Positions 1-4,910 of a stretch of 6,268 nt of DNA are shown here, one piece after another. The notes under the pieces were generated by a model, which saw nothing but the letters and a program-made list of their open reading frames with translations, did not search any database and was not told where the DNA came from. The stretch covers positions 1 through 6,268 of the forward strand of contig PUMG01000270.1 of assembly GCA_003551265.1 (NCBI GenBank), given 5' to 3'. Every line of letters starts with the position of its first letter. The first letter of the stretch is position 1. Made by a program: the position numbers and the translations under genes. Origin of the DNA: Halovenus sp. Lineage in GTDB: Archaea > Halobacteriota > Halobacteria > Halobacteriales > Haloarculaceae.

Positions 1-43
1 CTGCGATTCGGTACTCTCGTCTGCAGCAGTGAGGAGGATGGAT

Positions 44-205
44 ATGACCAACACGACCGGACACACAGACAATCTGGACGACGGCAGACCGACCCATCTC
101 GACAAGGTCAGAGATGGGCTGGGCTGTACCGAGGTCTGGGAGGTTCTCTCGAAGCGTCGAGCGGCGCGGCGTGAGACAGCGAACCACTCTCGCGACCCCG
201 AGTAG
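44..205 (+). CDS. small acidic/basic hypothetical protein (53 aa)
   Basis: A short open frame reads MTNTTGHTDNLDDGRPTHLD and continues through a segment GLGCTEVWEVLSKRRAARR to a TAG stop. A strong Shine-Dalgarno run, GAGGAGG at 31-37, sits directly against an ATG at 38 and 6 bp before a second in-frame ATG at 44. Normal spacing favours 44, and the 38 start would add only two residues. The frame has no stop back to the window edge, so a longer upstream form cannot be excluded. There is no signal peptide or membrane helix. The layout is an N-terminal hydrophilic part, a central Cys-containing amphipathic helix and an Arg-rich tail. I do not recognise a function. The GCTEVWE-like core resembles what I remember of short conserved haloarchaeal hypotheticals, but I cannot verify that here. 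It is transcribed toward tRNA-Lys and ends 104 bp before it. Confidence 0.6.
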   Translation: MTNTTGHTDNLDDGRPTHLDKVRDGLGCTEVWEVLSKRRAARRETANHSRDPE

Positions 206-275
206 TCACATGTTCCGCCGAGGACAGGTGTTTATTAGCTTGCTGACCATCTCGGTAGTTCTACTCAAATCGTAA

Positions 276-285
276 GGACTTAAGC
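276..285 (+). promoter_or_regulatory. probable TATA-like element for tRNA-Lys
   Basis: The AT-rich core CTTAAG (279-284) is centred about 28 bp before the first base of the tRNA, the usual distance from an archaeal TATA box to the transcription start. A second AT-rich run, TTTATTA at 231-237, is too far upstream for the tRNA itself. The assignment rests on position and composition only. Confidence 0.45.
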
Positions 286-309
286 CTGGACAGTCGGAGA
301 TGAAAATGA

Positions 310-383
310 GGGCCGGTAGCTCAGCCCGGCAGAGCGTCTGGCTTTTAACCAGATGGTCGCGTGTTCAAATCGCGCCCGGCCCG
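310..383 (+). tRNA. tRNA-Lys(UUU)
   Basis: A complete 74-nt cloverleaf can be drawn. The acceptor arm GGGCCGG (310-316) pairs with CCGGCCC (376-382), followed by discriminator G383. The D-stem is GCTC/GAGC (319-322/332-335). The anticodon stem TCTGG/CCAGA (337-341/349-353) carries the 7-nt loop CTTTTAA, placing anticodon TTT at 344-346. The T-arm is 359-375 with loop TTCAAAT and one G-T pair. There is no intron, and CCA is not encoded, as is common in archaea. The tRNA lies directly upstream of an accessory segment (TnpB element plus Mrr nuclease). tRNA genes are frequent integration sites, but I see no repeated copy of the tRNA 3' end within this window. Confidence 0.97.
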
Positions 384-486
384 TTCTGCGAGGAACAGAC
401 GTGACGAGCTGGCGGACTATACGAGATTTGAATCATTTCTCCTCAAAGTTGTGACTGAGTGTTGTTGAGGTGTGGGTAACTGTAGA

Positions 487-565
487 ATAATGCTTTCAGA
501 CCTGTACAGGCGGTCAAGGCGACTGCCCCGGGGCTTGACCCCGGGGTTGAAGCCGACAGCATTAT
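487..565. repeat. imperfect long-range inverted repeat at left end
   Basis: ATAATGCTTTC (487-497) is complementary to GACAGCATTAT (555-565) at 10 of 11 positions. Between the arms lie a perfect 10-bp palindrome CCTGTACAGG (501-510), a GGTCAAG/CTTGACC pair (512-518/534-540) and the GC hairpin at 526-546. Single-stranded DNA or RNA from this stretch could therefore fold into a branched structure, as expected for the structured left end of an IS605-like element. The right arm overlaps the TATA-like box of the abrB-like gene. Confidence 0.55.
525..547 (+). repeat. left copy of 23-bp GC hairpin repeat
   Basis: CCCCGGGG (526-533) is followed by loop CTTGA and a second CCCCGGGG (539-546), giving an 8-bp perfect stem. 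The full 23 bp is identical, in the same orientation, to 1967-1989. It is the probable subterminal recognition hairpin of the left end. A less likely reading is that it is the leftover right end of an older element inserted at the same place. Confidence 0.85.
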
Positions 566-568
566 ACT
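561..568 (+). promoter_or_regulatory. TATA-like box of the abrB-tnpB unit
   Basis: ATTATACT is centred about 26 bp upstream of the ATG at 591. This spacing predicts a transcript that begins at or next to the start codon (leaderless), common in haloarchaea and consistent with the lack of a Shine-Dalgarno sequence before 591. It coincides with the right arm of the 487/565 inverted repeat. Confidence 0.5.
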
Positions 569-590
569 GCTTGAGTCTGTATAGTTCAGT

Positions 591-719
591 ATGGGACAGA
601 TGGAATGTTACCCGAAACTGCGACAACGGGGTGTCGTCACGATCCCAGAAGAAGTCCGTGACGGCCTTGATCTGGAAGAAGGCGACCAGCTGAAACTCAC
701 CGTCGAAAAACTCGACTGA
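591..719 (+). CDS. SpoVT-AbrB/MazE-like DNA-binding domain protein (42 aa)
   Basis: The frame encodes MGQMECYPKLRQRGVVTIPE and continues EVRDGLDLEEGDQLKLTVEKLD. The pattern 'R-x-R-G-x-V-T-I-P-x-x-V-R-D-x-L-x-L-x-x-G-D-x-L' is the signature of the swapped-hairpin AbrB fold (SpoVT-AbrB/MazE families), normally a dimeric DNA-binding module, and the whole protein is just that module. The frame cannot extend upstream because TAG occurs at 582-584. ATG 591 fits a leaderless start, and ATG 600 is an alternative. The gene ends 22 bp before tnpB on the same strand, so the two are probably co-transcribed. To my knowledge short AbrB genes often precede IS1341-type tnpB genes in haloarchaea. The likely role is control of the element's own expression, possibly by binding the left-end repeats. 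That role is inferred. No toxin partner is present, so an antitoxin function is not supported. Confidence 0.85.
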   Translation: MGQMECYPKLRQRGVVTIPEEVRDGLDLEEGDQLKLTVEKLD

Positions 720-741
720 ACCGAAACTTGACCATCCGACG

Positions 742-1980
742 ATGAAACACACGCTTCGCTTGCGCGCGTACCTGCCCGACGACGTGGAGAGCGAAGCGTG
801 GAACCACATCGACATCCTCCGCCAAATCCGCAACCACGCCGTCCGAGACTACTACAACTCCGACTCCAACGACCGACCATCCGACTACGACCAACACAAC
901 GAACTCACCAAGTGGGCAGACCAGTGGCCGACCTTCGCAGAACCATCACGACACGCCGCACAACAAGCCATCACCCAAATCCACAACGATCTGGAAACCT
1001 TGAAAGAACGGCGAAAAAAGGGCTACAACGTCGGTCGGTTGAAGTGGCAAAGTACGGGTGAGTTCCGGTCGGTGTCGTACAATCAGTCCAGTCGCTTCAA
1101 CGTGGATCACAACACGGGCGACGACCGATTCGTACGACTCCGACTCGAAAAGATTGGCTGGTTCAAGATTCGCGCAGAACGTGACGTGCCACCAGCAGAG
1201 GACATTGACGAGGTTATCCTGAAAAAAGAGACAACCGATGAATGGTACGTCTCACTCGTCACTACTGTCGAAGACACACCCGAGAAACAGCCACTCAGTG
1301 AGATTGAAGCCGAGGACTGCGTGGGTGTTGACCTTGGTATTACCAGCTATATCCACACCTCGGAGAACCTGTCTGTGGATACGCTTGACCTGTCCGATGA
1401 GTACGACCGGTATGCACGCGAACAGCGGAAACTCGACCGGAAAGAACACGGTTCCGCCAACTGGGAAAACCAACGCCGGAAAGTCGCCCAAGCGAAACGA
1501 AAAATCAAGCGGAAGGTGCGAGACTACCAGCACAAACTCACGACGTGGCTGGTCACAGAGTACGACGTGGTGGCCGTCGAAGATCTGGACGTAAAGCCGA
1601 TGCTGGAAACCAGCCAGAACGCCAAAAACAAGCAGGATGCCGCGTGGTCGCAGTTTATCAAACTACTGGAGTACAAGGGTGAATTGCACGGCACACACGT
1701 TGAAACGGTCGAACCTCGCGGGACGACGAAAGAGTGTTGGGTTTGTGGCGTCGAGACGGCCAAGCCGATCTGGGTACGCGAACACTCTTGTCCAGCGTGC
1801 GGCCATACCGAAGACCGCGACCTCAACGCGGCGAAGAATATTCTCTATCGCGGACTCAAACAGTTAGGGGCGGGACGCTCCGAATCAACGCCTGTGCAGA
1901 CTGCGCTCCCTACGCTCACGCCTCACCGGGAGGCTGTGAGTGCAAAGCGCGTCGTTGAAGCAGGAAGCCCCGGGGCTTGA
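742..1980 (+). CDS. tnpB: TnpB, RNA-guided RuvC-type nuclease of IS200/IS605 (IS1341-type) element
   Basis: A 412-residue protein, the normal TnpB length. TnpB proteins are Cas12 relatives that bind an RNA made from the element's right end and cut DNA matching its guide next to a short TAM. Visible parts: an N-terminal wedge/REC region (about 1-185); RuvC-I with D197 in GVDLGI; a basic bridge-like helix (about 221-262, rich in Arg and Lys); RuvC-II with E280 in VAVEDLDV; a four-Cys zinc ribbon (C332, C335, C350, C353); and RuvC-III with D360 in EDRDLNAAKNI. All catalytic acids and zinc ligands are present and the frame is unbroken, so the enzyme should be active. The last 40 or so residues (about 372-412) are low in conserved motifs and are encoded by DNA that also forms the guide RNA scaffold. 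The stop codon lies inside the right-end hairpin repeat. ATG 742 follows the abrB-like gene by 22 bp with no clear Shine-Dalgarno, and I see no equally good alternative start. Confidence 0.96.
   Translation: MKHTLRLRAYLPDDVESEAWNHIDILRQIRNHAVRDYYNSDSNDRPSDYDQHNELTKWADQWPTFAEPSRHAAQQAITQIHNDLETLKERRKKGYNVGRLKWQSTGEFRSVSYNQSSRFNVDHNTGDDRFVRLRLEKIGWFKIRAERDVPPAEDIDEVILKKETTDEWYVSLVTTVEDTPEKQPLSEIEAEDCVGVDLGITSYIHTSENLSVDTLDLSDEYDRYAREQRKLDRKEHGSANWENQRRKVAQAKRKIKRKVRDYQHKLTTWLVTEYDVVAVEDLDVKPMLETSQNAKNKQDAAWSQFIKLLEYKGELHGTHVETVEPRGTTKECWVCGVETAKPIWVREHSCPACGHTEDRDLNAAKNILYRGLKQLGAGRSESTPVQTALPTLTPHREAVSAKRVVEAGSPGA
1913..1942 (+). repeat. 12-bp hairpin in tnpB 3' end
   Basis: The arms 1913-1924 and 1930-1942 pair with one G-T pair (1914/1941) and one bulged base (T1935), leaving loop ACCGG at 1925-1929. 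It lies in the part of tnpB downstream of the RuvC-III motif, where protein constraint is low. A structured RNA element there fits the omega RNA scaffold better than a protein-coding constraint does. Confidence 0.75.
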
Positions 1981-1989
1981 CCCCGGGGT
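1967..1989 (+). repeat. right copy of 23-bp GC hairpin repeat
   Basis: Identical to 525-547 in the same orientation. It contains the tnpB stop codon (1978-1980) in its loop and ends 22 bp before the mrr ATG. It is the likely right-end recognition hairpin of the element and the terminal stem of the guide RNA scaffold. Confidence 0.85.
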
Positions 1990-1997
1990 GAGTTCAC

Positions 1998-2003
1998 GAG
2001 GAG
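1998..2003 (+). promoter_or_regulatory. Shine-Dalgarno site fixing the mrr start
   Basis: GAGGAG lies 8 bp before ATG 2012. It supports 2012 over the in-frame ATG at 1940, which sits inside tnpB and would add 24 residues encoded by the transposon end. Confidence 0.7.
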
Positions 2004-2011
2004 ACTCTGAC

Positions 2012-3034
2012 ATGGCTGAGTTCGACCAGGTTGAGATTCTTGACCGAGTTCAGGCCTTCTCAGGAGCTGAGTTCGAACGATTCGTCGCCGCGCTCTGGGA
2101 GCTCCAGGGATGGACGACAGAGATTACAGAAACCAGCGGTGACGACGGCCGAGATATTATCGCCGAGCGGAACTTGCCGTTCAAGACGATGGTAAAAATT
2201 GAAGCCAAGGGGTGGAGCGACGACAATCTGGTTGGAAGTCCTCTCATCCGGCAGTCCGCCCTGCTGCCCGGCGATGATGCAGATCAGGCCGTGGTTGTGA
2301 CAAGCAGTTCGTTCACAGAGCCAGCACAGGAGTCAGCCAGACGCCACAACGTGAAACTGGTTGACAGCACTCAGCTGGTCGTAACCATTCAGAAGCTCAG
2401 TGCCGAACAGTTGTTGACCGACATCTACGCAGTTGACGCCTGGAAAGAAATTCAATCAGGCAGGTATATCGACTGGACGGACGAACGGATTAAACAGGGA
2501 CAATCCGTCGATGTCATTCCCGGTATCGGCACACGTCGTCGAGAGCAGTTAGCTGGGGTGGACATTCATACGGTCGGCGACCTTCTGGTGGCTAATCCAG
2601 AATCGGTTGCCGAGCGAACTGGCTTCACAGAAGAGAGAGTGCGACGGTGGTCCAACCTGGCAGCGTTCTATCGTGGAGGAGAGCCGGTCTCTGTTCTCGG
2701 TGGGATAGACTCTCGTGGCGTTGAGCAACTTGCCACGACAGATATCTACACAGTTGACGAGCTTCGGGCGGCCTGCCCCTGTGAGGTTGCAGACCAGACC
2801 ACACTTGACGAGTTGACGCTCAAACGGTGGGTGGGAGATGCCGTCTCTCGAGGATCTGACCGGGTTACCCTCCTTCCAAAAATCGGTGAGGAGCGAGCAA
2901 AGGAGTTGGCCAGAGCAGGCATTTTCACAGTCGACGATCTTGCAGCAACAGATCTCGAATATCTGGAAGGTCAGTGCAATATTGGCCGGTCGTTCCTTCA
3001 GGAGTTGATTCGAAACGCGCAGACAACATCGTGA
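2012..3034 (+). CDS. Mrr-type restriction endonuclease with three helix-hairpin-helix repeats
   Basis: A 340-residue protein. Residues 1-125 form a Mrr-like (PF04471-type) PD-(D/E)xK nuclease domain. It has an amphipathic helix with GAEFERFVAALWELQGW, then the metal-binding motif in SGDDGRDIIAER (D48), then KIEAKGW giving E64-x-K66; many Mrr proteins have QxK at that place. Residues 130-165 are a linker. Three modules follow with a period near 60 residues: PGIGTRRREQLAGVDIHTVG (170-189), GGIDSRGVEQLATTDIYTVD (230-249) and PKIGEERAKELARAGIFTVD (289-308). Each is followed by a helical segment, a helix-hairpin-helix (HhH_5-like) pattern that binds DNA without sequence specificity. Mrr enzymes act in type IV restriction of modified foreign DNA. 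No methyltransferase gene is nearby, which fits a stand-alone type IV enzyme, although a repair nuclease is possible. The start at 2012 is chosen from the GAGGAG site. I see no clear own promoter between the element and the gene, so transcription may read through from tnpB. Confidence 0.85.
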   Translation: MAEFDQVEILDRVQAFSGAEFERFVAALWELQGWTTEITETSGDDGRDIIAERNLPFKTMVKIEAKGWSDDNLVGSPLIRQSALLPGDDADQAVVVTSSSFTEPAQESARRHNVKLVDSTQLVVTIQKLSAEQLLTDIYAVDAWKEIQSGRYIDWTDERIKQGQSVDVIPGIGTRRREQLAGVDIHTVGDLLVANPESVAERTGFTEERVRRWSNLAAFYRGGEPVSVLGGIDSRGVEQLATTDIYTVDELRAACPCEVADQTTLDELTLKRWVGDAVSRGSDRVTLLPKIGEERAKELARAGIFTVDDLAATDLEYLEGQCNIGRSFLQELIRNAQTTS

Positions 3035-3099
3035 AACCTCTGCTCGTATGGCGACTGAGGGGACTCCCACGAGCACCCAGACACATCCACACAGCGCCA

Positions 3100-3128
3100 G
3101 ATACTGCCGTCCGAACATCGACAGTATC
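3100..3128. repeat. inverted repeat upstream of pgk promoter
   Basis: GATACTG (3100-3106) and CAGTATC (3122-3128) are perfect 7-bp complements separated by 15 bp. The pair ends 12 bp before the TATA-like region of pgk, a place where an archaeal activator could bind. It could also form a weak hairpin at the end of the mrr transcript, but no T-run follows it. Confidence 0.5.
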
Positions 3129-3139
3129 ACCGTTCCGGA

Positions 3140-3160
3140 GTTTACTAGTACACGGTAAAC
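3140..3160 (+). promoter_or_regulatory. pgk promoter with overlapping dyad
   Basis: TTTACTAGTA (3141-3150) is centred about 29 bp before the pgk ATG, the place of an archaeal TATA box, and predicts a start of transcription at or just before the ATG. It overlaps a dyad, GTTTAC (3140-3145) with GTAAAC (3155-3160), and a smaller palindrome TACTAGTA (3143-3150). The TACT half resembles the TrmB site of Halobacterium (TACT-N7/8-GAGTA), but the second half does not match, so no regulator is assigned. Confidence 0.5.
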
Positions 3161-3173
3161 GGAACATCAAGCA

Positions 3174-4418
3174 ATGAGCTATCGGACACTGGACGACCTC
3201 GAAGACGGACAGCAGATACTCGTGCGAGTCGACCTCAACTCGCCTGTGTCCGTGGGAGTTGTCGCAGACAACCGGCGGTTTTCTCGACACGCCGAAACCA
3301 TCCGCGACCTGGTCGCAGCAAACCACCGTGTCGCAGTGCTCGCCCACCAGGGCCGGCCAGGACGTGACACATTCGTCACACTGGAACAGCACGCAGACAT
3401 TCTCTCCGAACACCTCGACACTCACGTCGAGTATGTCCCCGAAACGTACGGACAGACGGCACGGGATGCCATCGAGTACATGGATGCAGGCGAGGTGATC
3501 CTGCTCGAGAACGTTCGGATGACGAACGACGAACTTCCCGAGCGCGACCCTGAAGAGCACGCACGAAGCGACCTGGTTCAGACGCTTGCACCGATGTTCG
3601 ACGCCTACGTCGGCGACGCCTACTCCGCAGCACACCGGAAACACGCCTCTGTCGTCGGCTTCCCGCTCGTCATGGACGCCTACGCTGGACGGGTGATGGT
3701 TGCCGAGTACGAGGCAAACTCCTCGATTGCCACCCGCGAGTTCGACGGCGACGTGACGATGGTTGCAGGTGGTGCAAAGGCAACGGACGTCATCGAGGTG
3801 ATGACTGCACTCCAGGAGAAAGTCGATAACTTCCTGCTGGGTGGCGTCGTCGGCGAACTGTTCTTGCGGGCGGTGGGTTACGACGTCGGTCGGGACATCG
3901 ACGAGGACGACCTCTACGAGAGTCAGTGGCTGGCCAACCGCGAACGCATCACCCACCTCATCGAGAACCATCCGAGCGACCTCGTCTACCCGACGGACCT
4001 CGCTTACGCCGACGGCAACGACGAGCGAGCGGAGGTGATCGTATCGGAGGTGAAAAACAGAGACCACGACTATCTCGACGTTGGAACCGACACCGCCGAG
4101 CAGTTCGCCGACATTGCTGCAAACTCCTCGGCAGTGTTCGTCAAGGGCGCACTCGGGGTGTTCGAGGACGAACGATTCAGCCCCGGAACCGTCCGGGTGC
4201 TCGAAGCGCTCGCGGACTGTGAGTGTTTCTCCGTCGTCGGCGGCGGCGACACCTCACGCGCTATCAATATGTACGGGATGGACGAGTCCGACTTCTCGCA
4301 CGTCTCGATTGCCGGTGGCGCCTATATCAACGCGCTGACCGGAAAGTCTCTCCCGGGTGTGGAAGTACTCATGCAGGCGGACGAACAGTCTGGCGACCGT
4401 TCCTCGTCCAGTCTCTGA
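3174..4418 (+). CDS. pgk: phosphoglycerate kinase
   Basis: Transfers phosphate between 1,3-bisphosphoglycerate and ADP, reversibly, in cytoplasmic glycolysis/gluconeogenesis. At 414 residues it has normal length. The family landmarks are in order: RVDLNSP (18-24), HQGRPGRD (58-65), LLENVRMTNDE (110-120) and GDAYSAAHRKHAS (147-159), lining the substrate basic patch; then GGAKATDVI (199-207), VKGALGVFED (323-332), VVGGGDTSRAI (354-364) for nucleotide binding, and GGAYINALTGKSLPGVEVL near the C-terminus (381-399). Several differ from the bacterial consensus in a way typical of archaeal enzymes, for example KGALG where bacteria have NGPMG. The C-terminal tail is short and Ser-rich. ATG 3174 lies 29 bp from a TATA-like box, so the mRNA is probably leaderless or nearly so. 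It is separated from mrr by 139 bp and looks to be its own transcription unit. Confidence 0.97.
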   Translation: MSYRTLDDLEDGQQILVRVDLNSPVSVGVVADNRRFSRHAETIRDLVAANHRVAVLAHQGRPGRDTFVTLEQHADILSEHLDTHVEYVPETYGQTARDAIEYMDAGEVILLENVRMTNDELPERDPEEHARSDLVQTLAPMFDAYVGDAYSAAHRKHASVVGFPLVMDAYAGRVMVAEYEANSSIATREFDGDVTMVAGGAKATDVIEVMTALQEKVDNFLLGGVVGELFLRAVGYDVGRDIDEDDLYESQWLANRERITHLIENHPSDLVYPTDLAYADGNDERAEVIVSEVKNRDHDYLDVGTDTAEQFADIAANSSAVFVKGALGVFEDERFSPGTVRVLEALADCECFSVVGGGDTSRAINMYGMDESDFSHVSIAGGAYINALTGKSLPGVEVLMQADEQSGDRSSSSL

Positions 4419-4505
4419 CGGCACTTTGGATACGACCGGATGCGTAGAGTGTCGGCTCGGCGGAATTCGTCACCATGATAGTTCGGCCGGACGTACACTA
4501 CGTCG

Positions 4506-4910
4506 ATGACACAGCAGACCGGTGGTTCGGCATCCGAAGACGAGCAATCCGATGGGCTACGGGCGCGCTTCGACAATCTCGGAAACGCACAGCTGTTGGC
4601 GTCGTGTGGTGTCGTCCTCGCGGGTATCGGCTCGCTGTTGCCGTGGTTCAGCGTCGATGGTGGCGTCGTTCTTGGCGTCGAGAGTGTCGGAGTCATTACA
4701 CTCCCGATTGCCGTGTTGGTGGTGACGGTACTCGCATTCTACGGCTTTAGCCGGAACATCGGATTGCTCTGCGCTGCTGGCGGACTGCTCGTTGCATCTC
4801 TCTCGTTTTTTACGATGACCGGAAGTTCCCTGTTTGGGACATACGCTACGTTCCTCGGGGGTATTGCCATGGTCTTCGGCGGACTCTTGCTCCCGGGCTA
4901 TAGGGAGTAG
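4506..4910 (+). CDS. four-helix membrane protein, unknown function
   Basis: A 134-residue protein with a hydrophilic acidic N-terminus (1-28, probably cytoplasmic) followed by four hydrophobic segments at about 29-49, 61-81, 84-103 and 110-129, rich in Gly, Leu and Val. A LLPWF motif ends helix 1. There are no catalytic motifs or cysteine pairs, and I do not recognise the family. The even number of helices places both ends on the same side. ATG 4506 has no clear Shine-Dalgarno, and a weak AT-rich patch (ATGATAG at 4474-4480) lies about 29 bp upstream. The gene begins 87 bp after pgk on the same strand and ends in the left arm of a large palindrome, convergent with the NAD-kinase-like gene. 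Its TAG stop is part of that arm. Confidence 0.75.
   Translation: MTQQTGGSASEDEQSDGLRARFDNLGNAQLLASCGVVLAGIGSLLPWFSVDGGVVLGVESVGVITLPIAVLVVTVLAFYGFSRNIGLLCAAGGLLVASLSFFTMTGSSLFGTYATFLGGIAMVFGGLLLPGYRE

Larger units (their letters stand above)
487..1989 (+). mobile_element. IS200/IS605-superfamily, IS1341-type (TnpB-only) element carrying abrB-like gene
   Basis: The unit contains a 42-residue AbrB-fold gene, a tnpB gene and two identical 23-bp GC-rich hairpin repeats near its ends (525-547 and 1967-1989). Elements of this superfamily carry subterminal hairpins rather than terminal inverted repeats and make no target duplication, and nothing here contradicts that. No TnpA (HUH Y1 transposase) gene is present, so movement would need a TnpA supplied in trans. 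The limits are approximate. The left tip lies somewhere at or before about 487, because a further inverted repeat spans 487-565. The right tip is at the end of the 3' hairpin (about 1989) or a few bases beyond, for instance after TTCAC at 1993-1997. The target tetra/pentanucleotide (TAM) on the left cannot be fixed without an empty-site comparison. Confidence 0.8.
1865..1989 (+). ncRNA. putative omega RNA (sense-overlapping guide RNA scaffold) of TnpB
   Basis: In characterised IS200/IS605 TnpB systems the guide RNA scaffold comes from the tnpB 3' end plus the right end, and its last bases are the flanking DNA. Sense-overlapping RNAs at IS1341-type genes have also been described in Halobacterium. 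Two strong hairpins are visible here. 1913-1942 pairs CTCAC-GCCTC with GAGGC-GTGAG around loop ACCGG with one bulged T (U in the RNA) at 1935, and adds outer pairs 1913-1942 and 1914-1941. 1968-1988 pairs CCCCGGGG with CCCCGGGG around CTTGA. The 5' limit is a guess: an AT-rich patch, GAATATTC at 1836-1843, lies about 25 bp before 1865, but it also codes for the conserved RuvC-III segment. The guide would begin just after about 1989-1997. Confidence 0.6.

Noticed and set aside
310..383. tRNA 3' end as an attachment site for an integrated element
   Set aside because: I looked for a second copy of the tRNA 3' end sequence further downstream and saw none in the window, and no integrase gene is present.
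472..693. 73-codon plus-strand frame through the hairpin repeat
   Set aside because: It overlaps the AbrB-fold gene in another frame and passes through non-coding hairpins. The AbrB frame has the family signature.
591..719. AbrB-fold protein as an antitoxin of a toxin-antitoxin pair
   Set aside because: The neighbouring gene is TnpB, not a PIN-domain or MazF-like toxin, and no other toxin-sized frame with such a signature is adjacent.
417..833. 138-codon minus-strand frame over the left end and start of the abrB-tnpB unit
   Set aside because: It runs antisense through the structured left end, the AbrB-fold gene and the tnpB start, with no recognisable domain and no promoter or ribosome-binding site.
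525..1989. CRISPR array suggested by identical repeats
   Set aside because: There are only two copies separated by about 1.4 kb of coding sequence, and no spacer-repeat periodicity. They are transposon-end hairpins.
3143..3160. A true TrmB operator at pgk
   Set aside because: Only the TACT half-site matches. The expected GAGTA half at 7-8 bp distance is missing, so it is kept only as a weak resemblance.
2925..4067. Long 380-codon open frame on the minus strand opposite mrr and pgk
   Set aside because: It is antisense to a clear phosphoglycerate kinase. The translation has no recognisable domain and is Val/Cys/His-rich in a way typical of an antisense shadow in high-GC DNA.
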